The notes: generated by a model from the letters alone, not told the origin. Numbered from the stretch's first letter, positions 21,195 through 31,589 are shown. The stretch is 64,000 bases of DNA from Patiria pectinifera (GCA_029964075.1 CM057135.1:22966863-23030862); one strand, 5' to 3'. Numbers and translations: made by a program.

Positions 21195-23030
21195 ATGTAT
21201 GTATGTCGATGTGTCCTGAATCTCTTGTTTTAATCTGATAGTTACATGTGCCTGGTACAGTAACCCAGCTGCACATGGTATATTAATATTTTGACTGAGT
21301 TTGAACAAAGGCCTCTTGCATGTTTGGGGGATAACAAACGCATATCGCTAGTCTGAACTTAATGCATTAAGCCAGCATTCTTCCCTTTTTCCAGTTTTCT
21401 AGGTATCACAGTGTTTCAGGGACATACTGCATGACTTCAAGAGTGACAGTTGTGAACACAACAAATGTACGTAATCCCGTGCTCGGAATAAGTGATATAC
21501 ATGTCATTTGCCATTTGGGAAAGAATTCCTTCATACACGGACAACGCTTATGTTTCCCTACAGCCATCAGAAATCCTAAAAAGTCAAATTTAGCAGTGAA
21601 AATATTAAAGCATTTACTTAGAAAACACTTAGGGTTGGTGCATAGGGTGTCAAGTGTTGTTCACGTATCGGACTCTTTCCGCCATTTAAATTGGCACTGT
21701 GTACCTGCACATTATGAACTCATACGTGTCTCTGCTTCATGATTACTTTAACACTTTGTTTTGGATTTTTGACAGGGAGGACATCAGTTTATTCAGTGTC
21801 TTTCAGAGTGTCTCTATTCTGGTGCACGGAACATGCTCTGTAGACTTCTAGTCAAGACCAAATAGGTAAGAGGTCATTTATCTGCTATTCAAATTTTGCA
21901 TTTTTTGTGCTTTTATAAGGCCATTGAAAGCAAGAGTTCTACAAACCAATTTCAAAATGGGATCAGTATGTCGGGAGTTTGTTCACCAATCACCAAAAAA
22001 GTCACCGAAACTTATCCCACAAAATAACAACATTTACAGTGGCAATTTTTTTTTGTCAATCTAAGTCATGTACATCACCAAGTGCAAAGGGAAAATGACC
22101 AACACATTCTGCATATTGCATGCATGGCCTGTAGCGCGGACTGGCCGCCATGTGCGTGCATTGGCTGTCACATGGAAAATCACACCTTACTGGATCCTTG
22201 CATACACAATAATGAGACCTCAAATTTGTTTTTATGAAAGCAGATGCCGACAGGCCCACATGCACAGAAAAAGAGGTGAAGCTCTGTAAAGTAACTTGCA
22301 GAAATTCTTGTTTATACCTTCCTGATAGTTTTTGTCTTTCCCATTGATGTTTTTGTGTGGCATTTTGTGTTATCACGCTTCACAAATATACATCATTTTC
22401 ATCTTCAGGATGGGAAGTCCAGTGTCTCCCAGTTCTCTGTTATCGGTCCTACTACATGGATTACTTTTTTAACTTCAGGAAGCAGTGTATTGTTTTCTGG
22501 AAAAGTTTAAGTACAGAAAATCACCCCCCCCCGGAAATTTGGCCCTCCACACGAAGACCGTAAGTTTATATACAAAAGCTAGAGACATATTGTATGTTAT
22601 AATGAAGGCTTTCTTTTATTTTGATTTTAATAAAGGAATTCATTGTCTTGAATGCTTTCATTTGCAATTTCTCTACACAACTGCATGGGGTCAGATGGTT
22701 GCATGTTTTCAAGTCATCGAGGATGCAACTACAATCACGCAATAAAGATTGGTAGGTGCCCACTTAGGAGAGAATGCAAAATTAAACTAACAATTACCCT
22801 CAGGTTTAGCTTCAGATTGTATTCCTTTTAACAAGTTTTTGTGAGGGTACCCCTCATTTAATTTTGCATTCTTGCCGTAATTTGTTTAGAGTTGTAAACC
22901 TTGTGTGGTGCACACAAAAGTAATTGTTGCCTGTTGATTTGCCATTATATTAACAGTAATTATATTATTGGCAATTAACCATGGACAGTCTGGGGTCTAT
23001 TAAAGATCTTGTGGGACAGATCACGGTCAA
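21195..23030. other. intergenic; one weak exon candidate
   Basis: No confident gene. At 21,775 an acceptor-like TTTTTGACAG precedes about 28 open codons ending in a stop just before GTAAGAGG, but no family is recognised and no partner exon joins it. Confidence 0.35.
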
Positions 23031-23640
23031 TTAATTGATGAAGTTCAGTTTCAAGTCTCAGGCCAGTGCCTTTAGCCTCTGTTGTGAGATTTTATTACTT
23101 CAAATATGAAGGCAGGCCAGTGTAAAGTTAGTCCAAACTCTGAAGCATCAGGTTTAGTCATTGACCTGCCTTAAGTTTGAGGTCATAGGTGAACACTCTT
23201 AGTCTGAAGTTAGTCGAGATCCTCAAAGGTCAGACTGAGGTCCTTGACTTGCCCAAGTTTCGATGTCACGGGTCAATGCGTACTGTTTCTGTTGTGAATA
23301 TTCTTTCAAACTTGCAGACCAATTGATGTAAGGCCGTGCACGAATTACATTAACTTGGCTGTGGCTTCTATTTTGAAAGTTTCTTGTAACTTGAAAACAA
23401 AGGGAGGGCAGTCTAGAGTCTGTTCAAGGTCAATCACCTGCTGTAGTTTTTAGGTCATAGGTCAATGCATATAGCCTCTGTTGTGAAATTTGTTCAAAAT
23501 AGGTCATTTTGCGGCCAGTCAAAACTGTGAAAGGTTCAGTCAAAGTCAAGGACCTGCCGAGGTTTACAGGTAATAGGTCAATGCATATAGTCTTTTCTTG
23601 TGAAATTACGTCATAACTTGAAAACCAAGGGAGGTTTTTC
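23031..23640 (+). repeat. diverged tandem repeat, about five irregular units
   Basis: The phrase GACCTGCC...GTTT..AGGTCATAGGTCAATGCATATAGCCTCTGTTGTGA recurs in variants near 23,060, 23,165, 23,250, 23,430 and 23,550. Spacing is irregular (about 85-180 bp) and the copies are strongly diverged. Non-coding. Confidence 0.6.
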
Positions 23641-23668
23641 GCTGTTGATTTTGTTAAAAAGGTAATAA

Positions 23669-23763
23669 CAGCGTGAGGCCCCAGTCTTCAGCTCGGTCCC
23701 TTAAAAGTGGTCATCCCGCCACCCCGGTCATTATCATGCAGTGAAAACTGGGGCCTCACACTG
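23669..23763. mobile_element. 95-bp MITE with TAA target duplication
   Basis: CAGCGTGAGGCCCCAGT and ACTGGGGCCTCACACTG are inverted with one mismatch, and the similarity extends a few bases further inwards. TAA flanks both ends (23,666-23,668 and 23,764-23,766). Three-base TAA duplications are typical of PIF/Harbinger-type elements. Confidence 0.7.
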
Positions 23764-23766
23764 TAA

Positions 23767-24674
23767 TTCCCTAAATACTGTTTTAAAGAGCAAATTCTGA
23801 ACAACAAGGTCTTGTAACGCGAGTGACTGAAATTGCCTTATTTTATCTTATAGATGTTTGTGCTCTGTAGTGCATTGAGTAGCTCCTTGTGCATGTGCTA
23901 TTTTGGATACACAGTGAAACATCTCCATAATGTGCTCTGCACTGCTGAAGGTAGCACTTTTGTCAAAGCTCCACGTCTCAAGTCACGGAAACCATTTAGA
24001 ACGTATGCCATTGAAACTATGAACAAGAATTAGTTCCACGAGAGCCACCAGGAGTATGCCATGAGAACATGGTCCAATGAATGGTAGGAACTCAACACAA
24101 ACCTACATCTGTTCATCAGACAGCCTTCAAGAGCCAGCTGCGTGAAACTGAACCATGTAAATCAAAAGTGTAGGCAGATGGCGCACCAACTTAGTTAAAT
24201 GGGAGATGGCAGGTGATCCCACCTGTGTCTGAACAGTCACTTCAACATATCTTAGATGACTGCCCTATCGACATACTCTTGGGACCATTTCCTTGCAGCT
24301 TACAATAAAGCCAAACGCCCACAAAACTTTAGTCGCCATAGGAAGCAGGTTGTCCCCAATTGAACTCATGATTAAATTGAACCGTCGACAACAGGTTTCC
24401 TCTCATATTCATTTGATATCTGGAAATTTTCTAAATTTTACCCTATGCACTTTGTGCAACGAAATGATAGCAGAACTCTGACGCATTAAGAACTTTAAAT
24501 AACAGATTTATCAAAGAATTGAAAAGATTTTCAAGATGTTTATCATTTTAAGACATTTCATTTAACTAGGACAAAAACAGTTTCAGTCAGCAAATTGTGA
24601 ATATCTTCATTCAAATTTATTAACATGAACATCAACGATATGAATTCATTGTAAATCGTTTACAAGTTACATAT
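23767..24674. other. intergenic, nothing recognised
   Basis: Only short ORFs without a family or splice support. Confidence 0.45.
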
Positions 24675-24924
24675 TGTGATGTGCCATTTATTAACTTTAA
24701 ATAAATAAGTTACATGTGCCACACGTGCATTGTATGATCAAATAGTCATGCTAAGTCACTCACATAAGAGCAGTGGATTCTGATTGGCTTGTATTGTTTA
24801 AGGGGCGGGTTCTAAGTCACTCTGTGGGAATACTGGATTCTGATTGGTTAATGGGTTTTGTGCACTTGCTAATGCCATACACTGTTTGTACATGTAGATT
24901 ATGACTGACATATGTTCAGGACTG

Positions 24925-24930
24925 TATAAA
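24925..24930 (+). promoter_or_regulatory. TATA box in the element A LTR
   Basis: TATAAA downstream of two CCAAT boxes and a GC box, followed 17 bp later by AATAAA. The matching motif in the 3' LTR is at 31,853. Confidence 0.7.
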
Positions 24931-25059
24931 AGGAAGAGCAGGATCTAATAAAACTCACTTCTTCTTTTCCTTCGACTTATGATGGAGTGAGACCAATGAG
25001 AAGTCAAATCAGTATCCCGTGTCCAATTAATTGTTATACCAGCCGGGTCATCCACTGGA

Positions 25060-25219
25060 TCCACCCAATCCACCAGTAATCCACCCAATCCACCAGTAAT
25101 CCACCCAATCCACCAGTAATCCACCGAATCCACCAGTATTCCACCCAATCCACCAGTATTCCACCCAATCCACAAGTAATCCACCAAATCCACAAGGTTA
25201 TCCACCCAATCCACCAGTA
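25060..25219 (+). repeat. 20-bp minisatellite in the LTR (about 8 units)
   Basis: Units of CCACCCAATCCACCAGTAAT with minor variants, repeated identically in the 3' LTR (31,987-32,146). The minus-strand ORFs with WIGWITGGLGG-like repeats are translations of this array, not genes. Confidence 0.9.
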
Positions 25220-25385
25220 TTGCACCCCCCCCCCCCAATAAAGTTCCACTGGTGCACGTTTCCAAGTCTGCTTTACGCTACCAAGGTCTGGAAGTTGGAC
25301 CGTCGCCCAGTGTTGTGGCATACAACCGCAGGAGCTAAAACGCCATAGGGGCCTGGCTGAGGACGAAGGGCAACGCTCGTTACAT

Positions 25386-25403
25386 TGGTGGCAGCGGTGG
25401 GAT
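25386..25403 (+). other. primer binding site, tRNA-Leu type
   Basis: TGGTGGCAGCGGTGGGAT starts two bases after the LTR. It is complementary to the 3' end (ATCCCACCGCTGCCA + CCA) of animal tRNA-Leu(AAG) as I recall that tRNA sequence. Confidence 0.75.
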
Positions 25404-25491
25404 CCACTGAGGGCGACGGATAGGCAGATAATCCAGGGGAAAAGCAGTAGCTGAATAAGTGTGATCAAGTGGAGCTGGTACAGAAACAGAA

Positions 25492-27087
25492 ATGGACAGC
25501 AAAGACGGGATGTTTTCAGGGAGTATGGGATACTCTGAGGGACCAACGGGAAGGGTGGTCAGCCGGGCAAGCATCAGACTGCAGCCGGTAGTTACACCAT
25601 CGCCTCCTGTGTTAACGCCAGTATGTACAACTAGCACCACAAGGCCTCCACTGACAAGATCAACGGAAGGGACAGATGTCGGAGTGGAGGGGGTGGAGAT
25701 AAAGCTGGGGGCAGCTGATGAAGAGACTGGAGGTGTCCGACAGAGAGTGATGGCCGCACAGGAACTTTTCCGGAGGAAGGAGGAAGTTGGGGAGGTGGCG
25801 TCATCAACTGTTGGCACATCCGAGCCTTCGCACAGGCCCAGGTACATGTCCACACCAGTAACATGGGGACCAAGACCCACTCACCGAAGTCCAACAGAGT
25901 GGTACCGGGCAGTGACCACACCTGATAGTGTGAGTTGGCCTAAATATCCAGAAACACTGCATGGGGGATCACTGGGGTCGCTGGATGGGCTGGCAGGATT
26001 TGGAGGGACTCTGCCTCAGGCCACTAGCAGACAATACGTTTTCCAGCAAACTCCAAGCATCTTCACCACTCCACTCTCAATGGGGGAAGTGAGATGTAAT
26101 CTACAGGAGCAGCTGGGGGAAATGCCAGGACGGCATCTGTATACTGGGGAAGTGAGGGTGCCAGAGGTAGTGATGAGTACGGGACAGCAGCAACAGAAAT
26201 TGGTGGGACGAGGGGTTGAGGGGCTGAAATCAGAACAGCCAGATGTGAAATTCCCGGCTGACCCGGAAGGGAAAAGTCCGCCCAAGGTTGCAGAGGTGGA
26301 AGGTGCCGGGAGAATTCACAGGAAACCATGTATCGTCCCTGACCGGTTTGCTGGAGCGGTTCCGTGGAGAGATTACAAGGCCCACTTCGAGTCCTGCGCA
26401 GTTATCAATGGTTGGAAGGCGGAGGAAAAAGCCTACTTTTTAGCAGCCAGTTTGAAAAATCATGCCCAGCAAGTCCTTGGGGACAGGGCATCAGGGGAGG
26501 TGTTGAGTTACGCTGAGCTAACAGCAAGACTAGAGAGACGATATGGGCCAGGAGAGCAGGCCGAGACGTTCTTAGCTGAGCTGCGGAGCAGAGTAAGGAA
26601 AGCAAATGAAAGTTTGCAGGAGCTTGGGCAGGGGATACGCAGACTCACGGAGCTGGCGTACCCAGAACTCCCAAGGAATAGCAGGGAAAGGCTGGCACGG
26701 GGGCATTTCGTGGATGCTATACCGGATGCTGAGATACGTGCAGGGATTTTCCGGGCTCATCCTGCTACGCTGGATGAGGCATTAAGGGCAGCACTGGAGA
26801 CGGAGTCTTTTCTGAATGCAGAGAGGCAACGGCAGCGGAACCAAGGTATCCGACCAGATAGGAACACCAGAACCACGAGGCAAGTGGAATCTGTTTCAAG
26901 GGACGAGTTTGAGAGGCAGACAAGGGCCATGTCCGAACAAATGAGGTTGTTGCATGACATGATGTCGGGGTTGACTCAGGCGATGCAACAAGATACTCCT
27001 CGGCGGGTGAGCCGGGAAGGGGAGTGGATGCGTCAAAGCCAAGGTAGCAAGACTTCAGGAGGTCTTCCTAAGGCTCAGACGAGCTAA
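25492..27087 (+). CDS. gag: gag of element A (C-terminally truncated)
   Basis: The structural protein of the retrotransposon, expected to form the particle. The ATG at 25492 is the first good start after the primer site and gives a 531-residue frame. Residues 1-270 are Ser/Thr/Pro/Gly-rich and probably disordered. From about 280 a typical Gypsy gag capsid region begins (PDRFAGAVPWRDYKAHFE, then EEKAYFLAASLKNHA, ERRYGPGEQAETFLAELR, LARGHFVDAIP). No CCHC zinc knuckle is present: at about 27,045 the sequence passes directly into the thumb of reverse transcriptase in another frame. The stop at 27,087 is therefore produced by a deletion junction. Other frames in this interval are shadows. Confidence 0.85.
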   Translation: MDSKDGMFSGSMGYSEGPTGRVVSRASIRLQPVVTPSPPVLTPVCTTSTTRPPLTRSTEGTDVGVEGVEIKLGAADEETGGVRQRVMAAQELFRRKEEVGEVASSTVGTSEPSHRPRYMSTPVTWGPRPTHRSPTEWYRAVTTPDSVSWPKYPETLHGGSLGSLDGLAGFGGTLPQATSRQYVFQQTPSIFTTPLSMGEVRCNLQEQLGEMPGRHLYTGEVRVPEVVMSTGQQQQKLVGRGVEGLKSEQPDVKFPADPEGKSPPKVAEVEGAGRIHRKPCIVPDRFAGAVPWRDYKAHFESCAVINGWKAEEKAYFLAASLKNHAQQVLGDRASGEVLSYAELTARLERRYGPGEQAETFLAELRSRVRKANESLQELGQGIRRLTELAYPELPRNSRERLARGHFVDAIPDAEIRAGIFRAHPATLDEALRAALETESFLNAERQRQRNQGIRPDRNTRTTRQVESVSRDEFERQTRAMSEQMRLLHDMMSGLTQAMQQDTPRRVSREGEWMRQSQGSKTSGGLPKAQTS

Positions 27088-29650
27088 CCTTAAGTTAAAG
27101 CCCAAGAAATGTCATCTCTTCCAGCAGTCAGTGAGCTACCTGGGTCATGTGATATCCAATGAAGGAGTGTCCACAGATCCGGAAAAAGTCCGAGCGGTGG
27201 AGGAGTGGCCAACACCTCAGTCTACAAAGGATGTGAGGAGCTTCATTGGACTGTCATCTTACTACAGGCGCTACATAAGGGGATTTGCACACCTGGCCAA
27301 ACCCTTGCACCGACTTATGGAGAAGAACCAGATCTTCCAGTGGACAGATGAATGTGAGCAGGCATTCCAAGCCTTAAAGACGTCATTGACAACAGCCCCC
27401 ATCCTTGTCTACCCTAAGGCGGAAGGAGAGTTTGTGTTGGACACGGATGCGAGCAACACTGGAATTGGAGCTGTCCTGTCGCAGAGGCAAGATGGGGTGG
27501 AAAAAGTCATTGCATATGCCAGTCGCACGATGTCGAAACCTGAGAGGAATTATTGTGTTACGAGGCGGGAGCTGCTGGCTGTGGTGTCATACGTAAAGCA
27601 TTTCAAGCATTATCTGTATGGTCGGCGATTTGTGGTCAGGACAGATCATGGAGCGTTGCGCTGGTTACTCAACTTCCGAAACCCGGAGGGCCAACTTGCA
27701 AGGTGGATGGAGATCTTAAGCGAGTATGACTTTGCAGTTCAACATCGTGCCGGTCGGACCCACCAGAACGCCGATGCGCTTTCTCGAAAGCCATGCAGAC
27801 AGTGCGGCAGAGACACTGCAGGTGCAGAGGACCAGCTTAATCCACCACAAGATGAGGCCAACGTGGAGACAGCCGAAGAAGCAGCCAAAGCAGAAACCTC
27901 AACGGAGGAACAACCCAAAGATAAAGCTACATCCACGGTCGAGGCAGACCGTGGTGCTAGAACTCTCAGCGCCCTAACACCGAAGCGGACCTTACAGGAG
28001 CTGAGGGAGCAGCAATTGGCAGACTCCACTATAGGACCAATCATGAGAGTGAAGGAGGAAGGGGATACGAGACCAGCATGGGAATCGATATCCACAGAGT
28101 CTGCTTCCACAAAAACATACTGGGCACTTTGGCAGCAGCTTAAGATACGACAGGGAGTCCTATGTCGACGATATGAGTCTGATGACGGGAGGCACGGCAG
28201 ATGGCAGGTGGTTTTGCCAGAAAGCTTGCAGGATGAAGTTCTGGAGGAACTCCACGACAGCAAGACAGCACGTCACCAGAGGGTGTACAAGACGCTGCAC
28301 AAAATCCGGCGGAAGTACTATTGGACAGGGATGTCAGCTGACGTGCGGACCAAGATCCGGCAATGCACAGTCTGCGCTCGAAGAAAGTCACCGGGGAAGA
28401 AGCCACGAGCTCCACTTCAGCAGTACGTGGTTGGGGCGCCAATGGAGAGGATTGCTTTGGATATCATGGGCCCTCTTCCAAGAAGTGACCGGGGTATGGC
28501 CTATGTACTCGTAGTTGGCGATCCATTTACAAAGTGGATTGAGGCGTATGCACTTCCGGACCAGAAGGCAACTACGGTAGCAGAAACACTGGTGGAGCAG
28601 TTTATCTGCAGATATGGTTGCCCGAAGGAAATCCACAGTGATCAAGGCACCAATTTCCAGTCGGCGGTGTTTAGGGAAGTTTGTAGACTGCTGGGAATCG
28701 ACCAGACACGTACCTGCCCTTGGAACCCCAAGTCAGATGGGTTCATCGAGCGATTTAACCGGAGTTTGATCAACCTTGTTGCTCCGTTTGTGGAGCCGGG
28801 TCAGAAGGACTGGGATGTTAACTTGGCATACTCTATGATGGCCTACCGAAGTGCGGCACAAGCAAGCACGGAAGAGTCACCGTGTTTCATGCTGATGGGA
28901 CGGGAGATACCTCTACCCCTGGATGCCCTTACGGAGCTGCCAGACAATTGTGAAGACCAGTTGTCAACGGATTACGCCAGAAACCTGCGAGAAAAGATGA
29001 GCAAGGCACACAAGAAGGCTCGAAGTAGCATGAAGGCGAACCTTCGGCGACAGAAGCGCAACTATGATCGCCATGTGGCGGGCAACAAAATAAGAGCGGG
29101 TATGTTCGTGTGGTTACACAACACTGCACGAAAAAAAGGGCTGTCACCTAAGCTTCAGTTCAAGTGGCTGGGACCGTATCTGGTAGTGGACCAGCTGTCT
29201 GATGTGACTTTTCGAGTACAAGAAACACCAAGATCCAAGATGAAGGTTGTGCACTATGACAAACTGAAGGTTTACACCGGCCACGAAAGGAGAACATGGC
29301 GAGTGGGATCAAGAACCAGCAGCCCTGTGGAACTGGAGGATGTGCAGGATCAATCGTGGCCAAATACTGCGGTGGACTCGAGTTCAGCAGATGATCCACT
29401 GAATGAGTCTAATGTGGAAGCCGGTGAATTCCAGGATGACGAAACTCACCTTGCATCAAGTGCCGACGAATTTCCGACAGCGGATCCGGAGGCAGAACCA
29501 CCGGGCACAGCAGAAGAGAGCATGGGTAAAAACTTCACAGTGGCCTCGGAAGAGAAGGAACAAGATTCTACAAGCCCCCAGCCGCGAAAACATCGATATC
29601 CCCGGCGGCAGAGGAGACGTCCCACTAGACTACAGGATTACGAAGTTTAA
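27050..29650 (+). CDS. pol: pol remnant of element A: RT thumb, RNase H, integrase
   Basis: Open from about 27,050 with no ATG, so it is the surviving end of a longer gag-pol frame. It starts with the connection/thumb of RT (RLRRANLKLKPKKC, SYLGHVIS). RNase H follows with VLDTDAS (about 27,435), ERNYCVTRRELLAV and TDHGALRW. The integrase has an HHCC zinc-binding region (H..H near 28,255; CTVCARRK near 28,370). Its catalytic residues are D in LDIMGPL (about 28,457), D in HSDQGTNF (about 28,636) and E in DGFIERFN (about 28,750), followed by a basic C-terminal region (LRRQKRNYDRHVAG, KWLGPYLV). Protease and the RT palm with its YXDD motif are missing. The C-terminal 130 residues are acidic and Ser-rich. 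RNase H and integrase look intact, so the deletion is recent. Confidence 0.92.
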   Translation, partial: RLQEVFLRLRRANLKLKPKKCHLFQQSVSYLGHVISNEGVSTDPEKVRAVEEWPTPQSTKDVRSFIGLSSYYRRYIRGFAHLAKPLHRLMEKNQIFQWTDECEQAFQALKTSLTTAPILVYPKAEGEFVLDTDASNTGIGAVLSQRQDGVEKVIAYASRTMSKPERNYCVTRRELLAVVSYVKHFKHYLYGRRFVVRTDHGALRWLLNFRNPEGQLARWMEILSEYDFAVQHRAGRTHQNADALSRKPCRQCGRDTAGAEDQLNPPQDEANVETAEEAAKAETSTEEQPKDKATSTVEADRGARTLSALTPKRTLQELREQQLADSTIGPIMRVKEEGDTRPAWESISTESASTKTYWALWQQLKIRQGVLCRRYESDDGRHGRWQVVLPESLQDEVLEELHDSKTARHQRVYKTLHKIRRKYYWTGMSADVRTKIRQCTVCARRKSPGKKPRAPLQQYVVGAPMERIALDIMGPLPRSDRGMAYVLVVGDPFTKWIEAYALPDQKATTVAETLVEQFICRYGCPKEIHSDQGTNFQSAVFREVCRLLGIDQTRTCPWNPKSDGFIERFNRSLINLVAPFVEPGQKDWDVNLAYSMMAYRSAAQASTEESPCFMLMGREIPLPLDALTELPDNCEDQLSTDYARNLREKMSKAHKKARSSMKANLRRQKRNYDRHVAGNKIRAGMFVWLHNTARKKGLSPKLQFKWLGPYLVVDQLSDVTFRVQETPRSKMKVVHYDKLKVYTGHERRTWRVGSRTSSPVELEDVQDQSWPNTAVDSSSADDPLNESNVEAGEFQDDETHLASSADEFPTADPEAEPPGTAEESMGKNFTVASEEKEQDSTSPQPRKHRYPRRQRRRPTRLQDYEV

Positions 29651-29896
29651 TCCTCGAAAAATAAAAATTGAAGAAATCTCCGAAATAATTAAACAAGGGC
29701 GCCACCACGCGGCAATGCGAGAAAGGGCAGAAAACTTTTAATTGGTATCCGGTAGGCAAAGAGCTACACAACGGTGACTTTTGCGGGCGCCGCTTCGCTG
29801 CATAGTGATAACGTACGTACGTACGCACGCGCGTACACTGTCGTCATTCCTTAGTTGAACTCGCCACAATATCGCATCGCACGTACATACTCCAGT

Positions 29897-30036
29897 CTGA
29901 TTTGATCCACCGCAACCGAAGTGATCCACCGGGCCGTGTCTGATCCACCGCAACCTTAACCAACGTGATCCACCGCAACCAACGTGATCCACCGCAACCA
30001 ACGTGATCCACCGGGGGACGTGCTTGATCCACCGCA
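29897..30036 (+). repeat. 19-bp minisatellite upstream of the zinc-finger ORF
   Basis: Variants of GTGATCCACCGCAACCAAC, about seven copies, between pol and the extra ORF. The ATCCACC core is shared with the LTR minisatellite. Confidence 0.85.
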
Positions 30037-30092
30037 TAACTTTATTAAGGGGATTTTTGTAGATCCCTAGTGGACTGTATCCAAGATTCACC

Positions 30093-30938
30093 ATGCTAGG
30101 TAGTCATGGTGGTGGCGGTCATCATGGTCGTGATCGCCGTGATAATGACAAACCACGAGCAGATGACGGCAACAAAAAGCAGGAAAAGCGGGAGCGACGG
30201 CAGGGGAGCGGGTCCCTCAAGAAGCAAAGGAAGGAGCAGGGTAGCGCTAGCGGTGCAACTACAAGTAGTAGGCCTACTACTTCCAGCCATCCCCAGCCCG
30301 ATCATCATGGGAGGGAGCAGCAACCTCATCGTCCCCTGGGCAAAACTTCAACACCAAGCAGCCATAAACATGCCGAGCAGCACCAACACCAGTCTTCATC
30401 AAGCTCCACAGCCAAGAGGTACGTGTGTCCATTCCCCGAGTGCTGCAGGAAGTTTTCTCAAAAGACCAACCTTTCCAGGCATACTAAGGAGACCCATCCC
30501 CAGAAGGCGTCCAAACTCACATGCGAAACCTGCTCAGAGGAGTTTACCCGAAAAGCCAGCCTCCAGCGGCATGCCGAAAGACGCAGCCACTGCCAACCGG
30601 GAATGCAAATACCAGCCCCGACTGGCCTTCTGGCATCCACCGCAGCGGCTCCTCCAACAGTGGAACTCGCCGACACCCCTATGCCACCTGAGCCACAAGT
30701 GGAACTTCTTCCACCTGGTACACCCCCCACACCCCCATCAACTTCAACCGGTCACCCCAAGACAGGAGGAAAGTCTATTAAACTCCTTAGACGGTTGCAG
30801 GCAGAAATGGCCCCAGTCAGTTCATCCACCGAGAGCGAGGAGGTGGGAGATCGACTAGAAGTAACGACAACAATCCGGGTCTACAAGGGAACCATCCTGC
30901 ACCACCAGGAACAAACGGTACAAGAATTTAACTTGTAA
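30093..30938 (+). CDS. extra ORF of element A: two-finger C2H2 protein
   Basis: An intact 281-codon frame in sense orientation, inside the LTRs and downstream of integrase, where an env gene may lie. Residues 1-108 are His/Gly/Ser/Lys/Arg-rich and disordered (HGGGGHHGRDRRD near the start). Residues about 110-134 form a classical finger, C-x4-C-x12-H-x4-H (YVCPFPECCRKFSQKTNL.RH). Residues about 143-166 form a second, C-x2-C-x12-H-x5-H (LTCETCSEEFTRKASLQRH). Then a Pro/Thr-rich linker and a 60-residue tail with GGKSIKLLRRLQAEM. No signal peptide or membrane segment is seen, so it is not an envelope. It may bind nucleic acid, but its role is unknown. It could have been captured from a host gene. 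The overlapping +1 frame at 30,106-30,858 is a shadow. Confidence 0.8.
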   Translation: MLGSHGGGGHHGRDRRDNDKPRADDGNKKQEKRERRQGSGSLKKQRKEQGSASGATTSSRPTTSSHPQPDHHGREQQPHRPLGKTSTPSSHKHAEQHQHQSSSSSTAKRYVCPFPECCRKFSQKTNLSRHTKETHPQKASKLTCETCSEEFTRKASLQRHAERRSHCQPGMQIPAPTGLLASTAAAPPTVELADTPMPPEPQVELLPPGTPPTPPSTSTGHPKTGGKSIKLLRRLQAEMAPVSSSTESEEVGDRLEVTTTIRVYKGTILHHQEQTVQEFNL

Positions 30939-30954
30939 ACTTCAAATTTAAGGG

Positions 30955-31070
30955 AGATAGATAAATCATCAGTTATTTTTATAATTTCCTAAAATTATAG
31001 AAGTCATCAATTATTTTTATAATTTCCTAAAATTATAGATAAGTCATCGGTTATTTTTATAATTTCCTGC
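30955..31070 (+). repeat. tandem repeat, about 45-48 bp, 2.4 copies
   Basis: GTCATCA.TTATTTTTATAATTTCCTAAAATTATAG recurs at about 30,967, 31,002 and 31,043. It lies in the 3' non-coding part of element A. Confidence 0.85.
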
Positions 31071-31589
31071 AAACCAGTTTCAACAAAAATGTTAAGATTA
31101 GGATTAAGAGAGAGAGAAAAAAAATAATAACTTGCCCTTTAGTGTTATTGCAAAGAAAAATGTTGATGTTCATGTTGTTATAATTTATATAAAGTTAAAG
31201 TTAAAGAGTTGTGTAATAGTTTCGTATTTAAAGTTATTGCTTCAAACCGAGAAAATTAGGAAGAATATGATTAAGAGTGGAAATCATCATCTGGTAAATG
31301 TTAAGCTAAATTATGTAATTCTTGTCAGAGACATGTGTGACGAAAACTAGTTAGAATTACACGGATGTATAGTTTAAAATGTTTCATGCTAGAGTTACTG
31401 CCACGTGTTGTAATTATAATTTAGCACTGCATGTAAGATTTTTCAGTTGAGAAGTTATGAGACCTACTGAGTAAAAGATATGGCTGTGAAATATCTTTGT
31501 TTGTATGAGTTTAGAATGGGGTGGAAACGATAATTAGTTATTTAATTACTTAATACTTCAGAGTGGACTATTTCAGGGACTGAAAACTC

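Larger units (their letters stand above)
24675..25384 (+). repeat. 5' LTR of element A
   Basis: Starts TGTGATGTGCC and ends CTCGTTACA. The U3 part has two 60-bp tandem units beginning TAAGTCACTC, each with GATTCTGATTGG (CCAAT box), and a GC box GGGGCGGG between them. TATAAA lies at 24,925 and AATAAA at 24,947. The R/U5 part holds a 20-bp minisatellite. It differs from the 3' LTR essentially in a C-run. Confidence 0.95.

Noticed and set aside
24945-25265. Minus-strand ORF with WITGGLGG-type repeats (and its copy at 31,873-32,192)
   Set aside because: It is the translation of the 20-bp LTR minisatellite on the non-coding strand.
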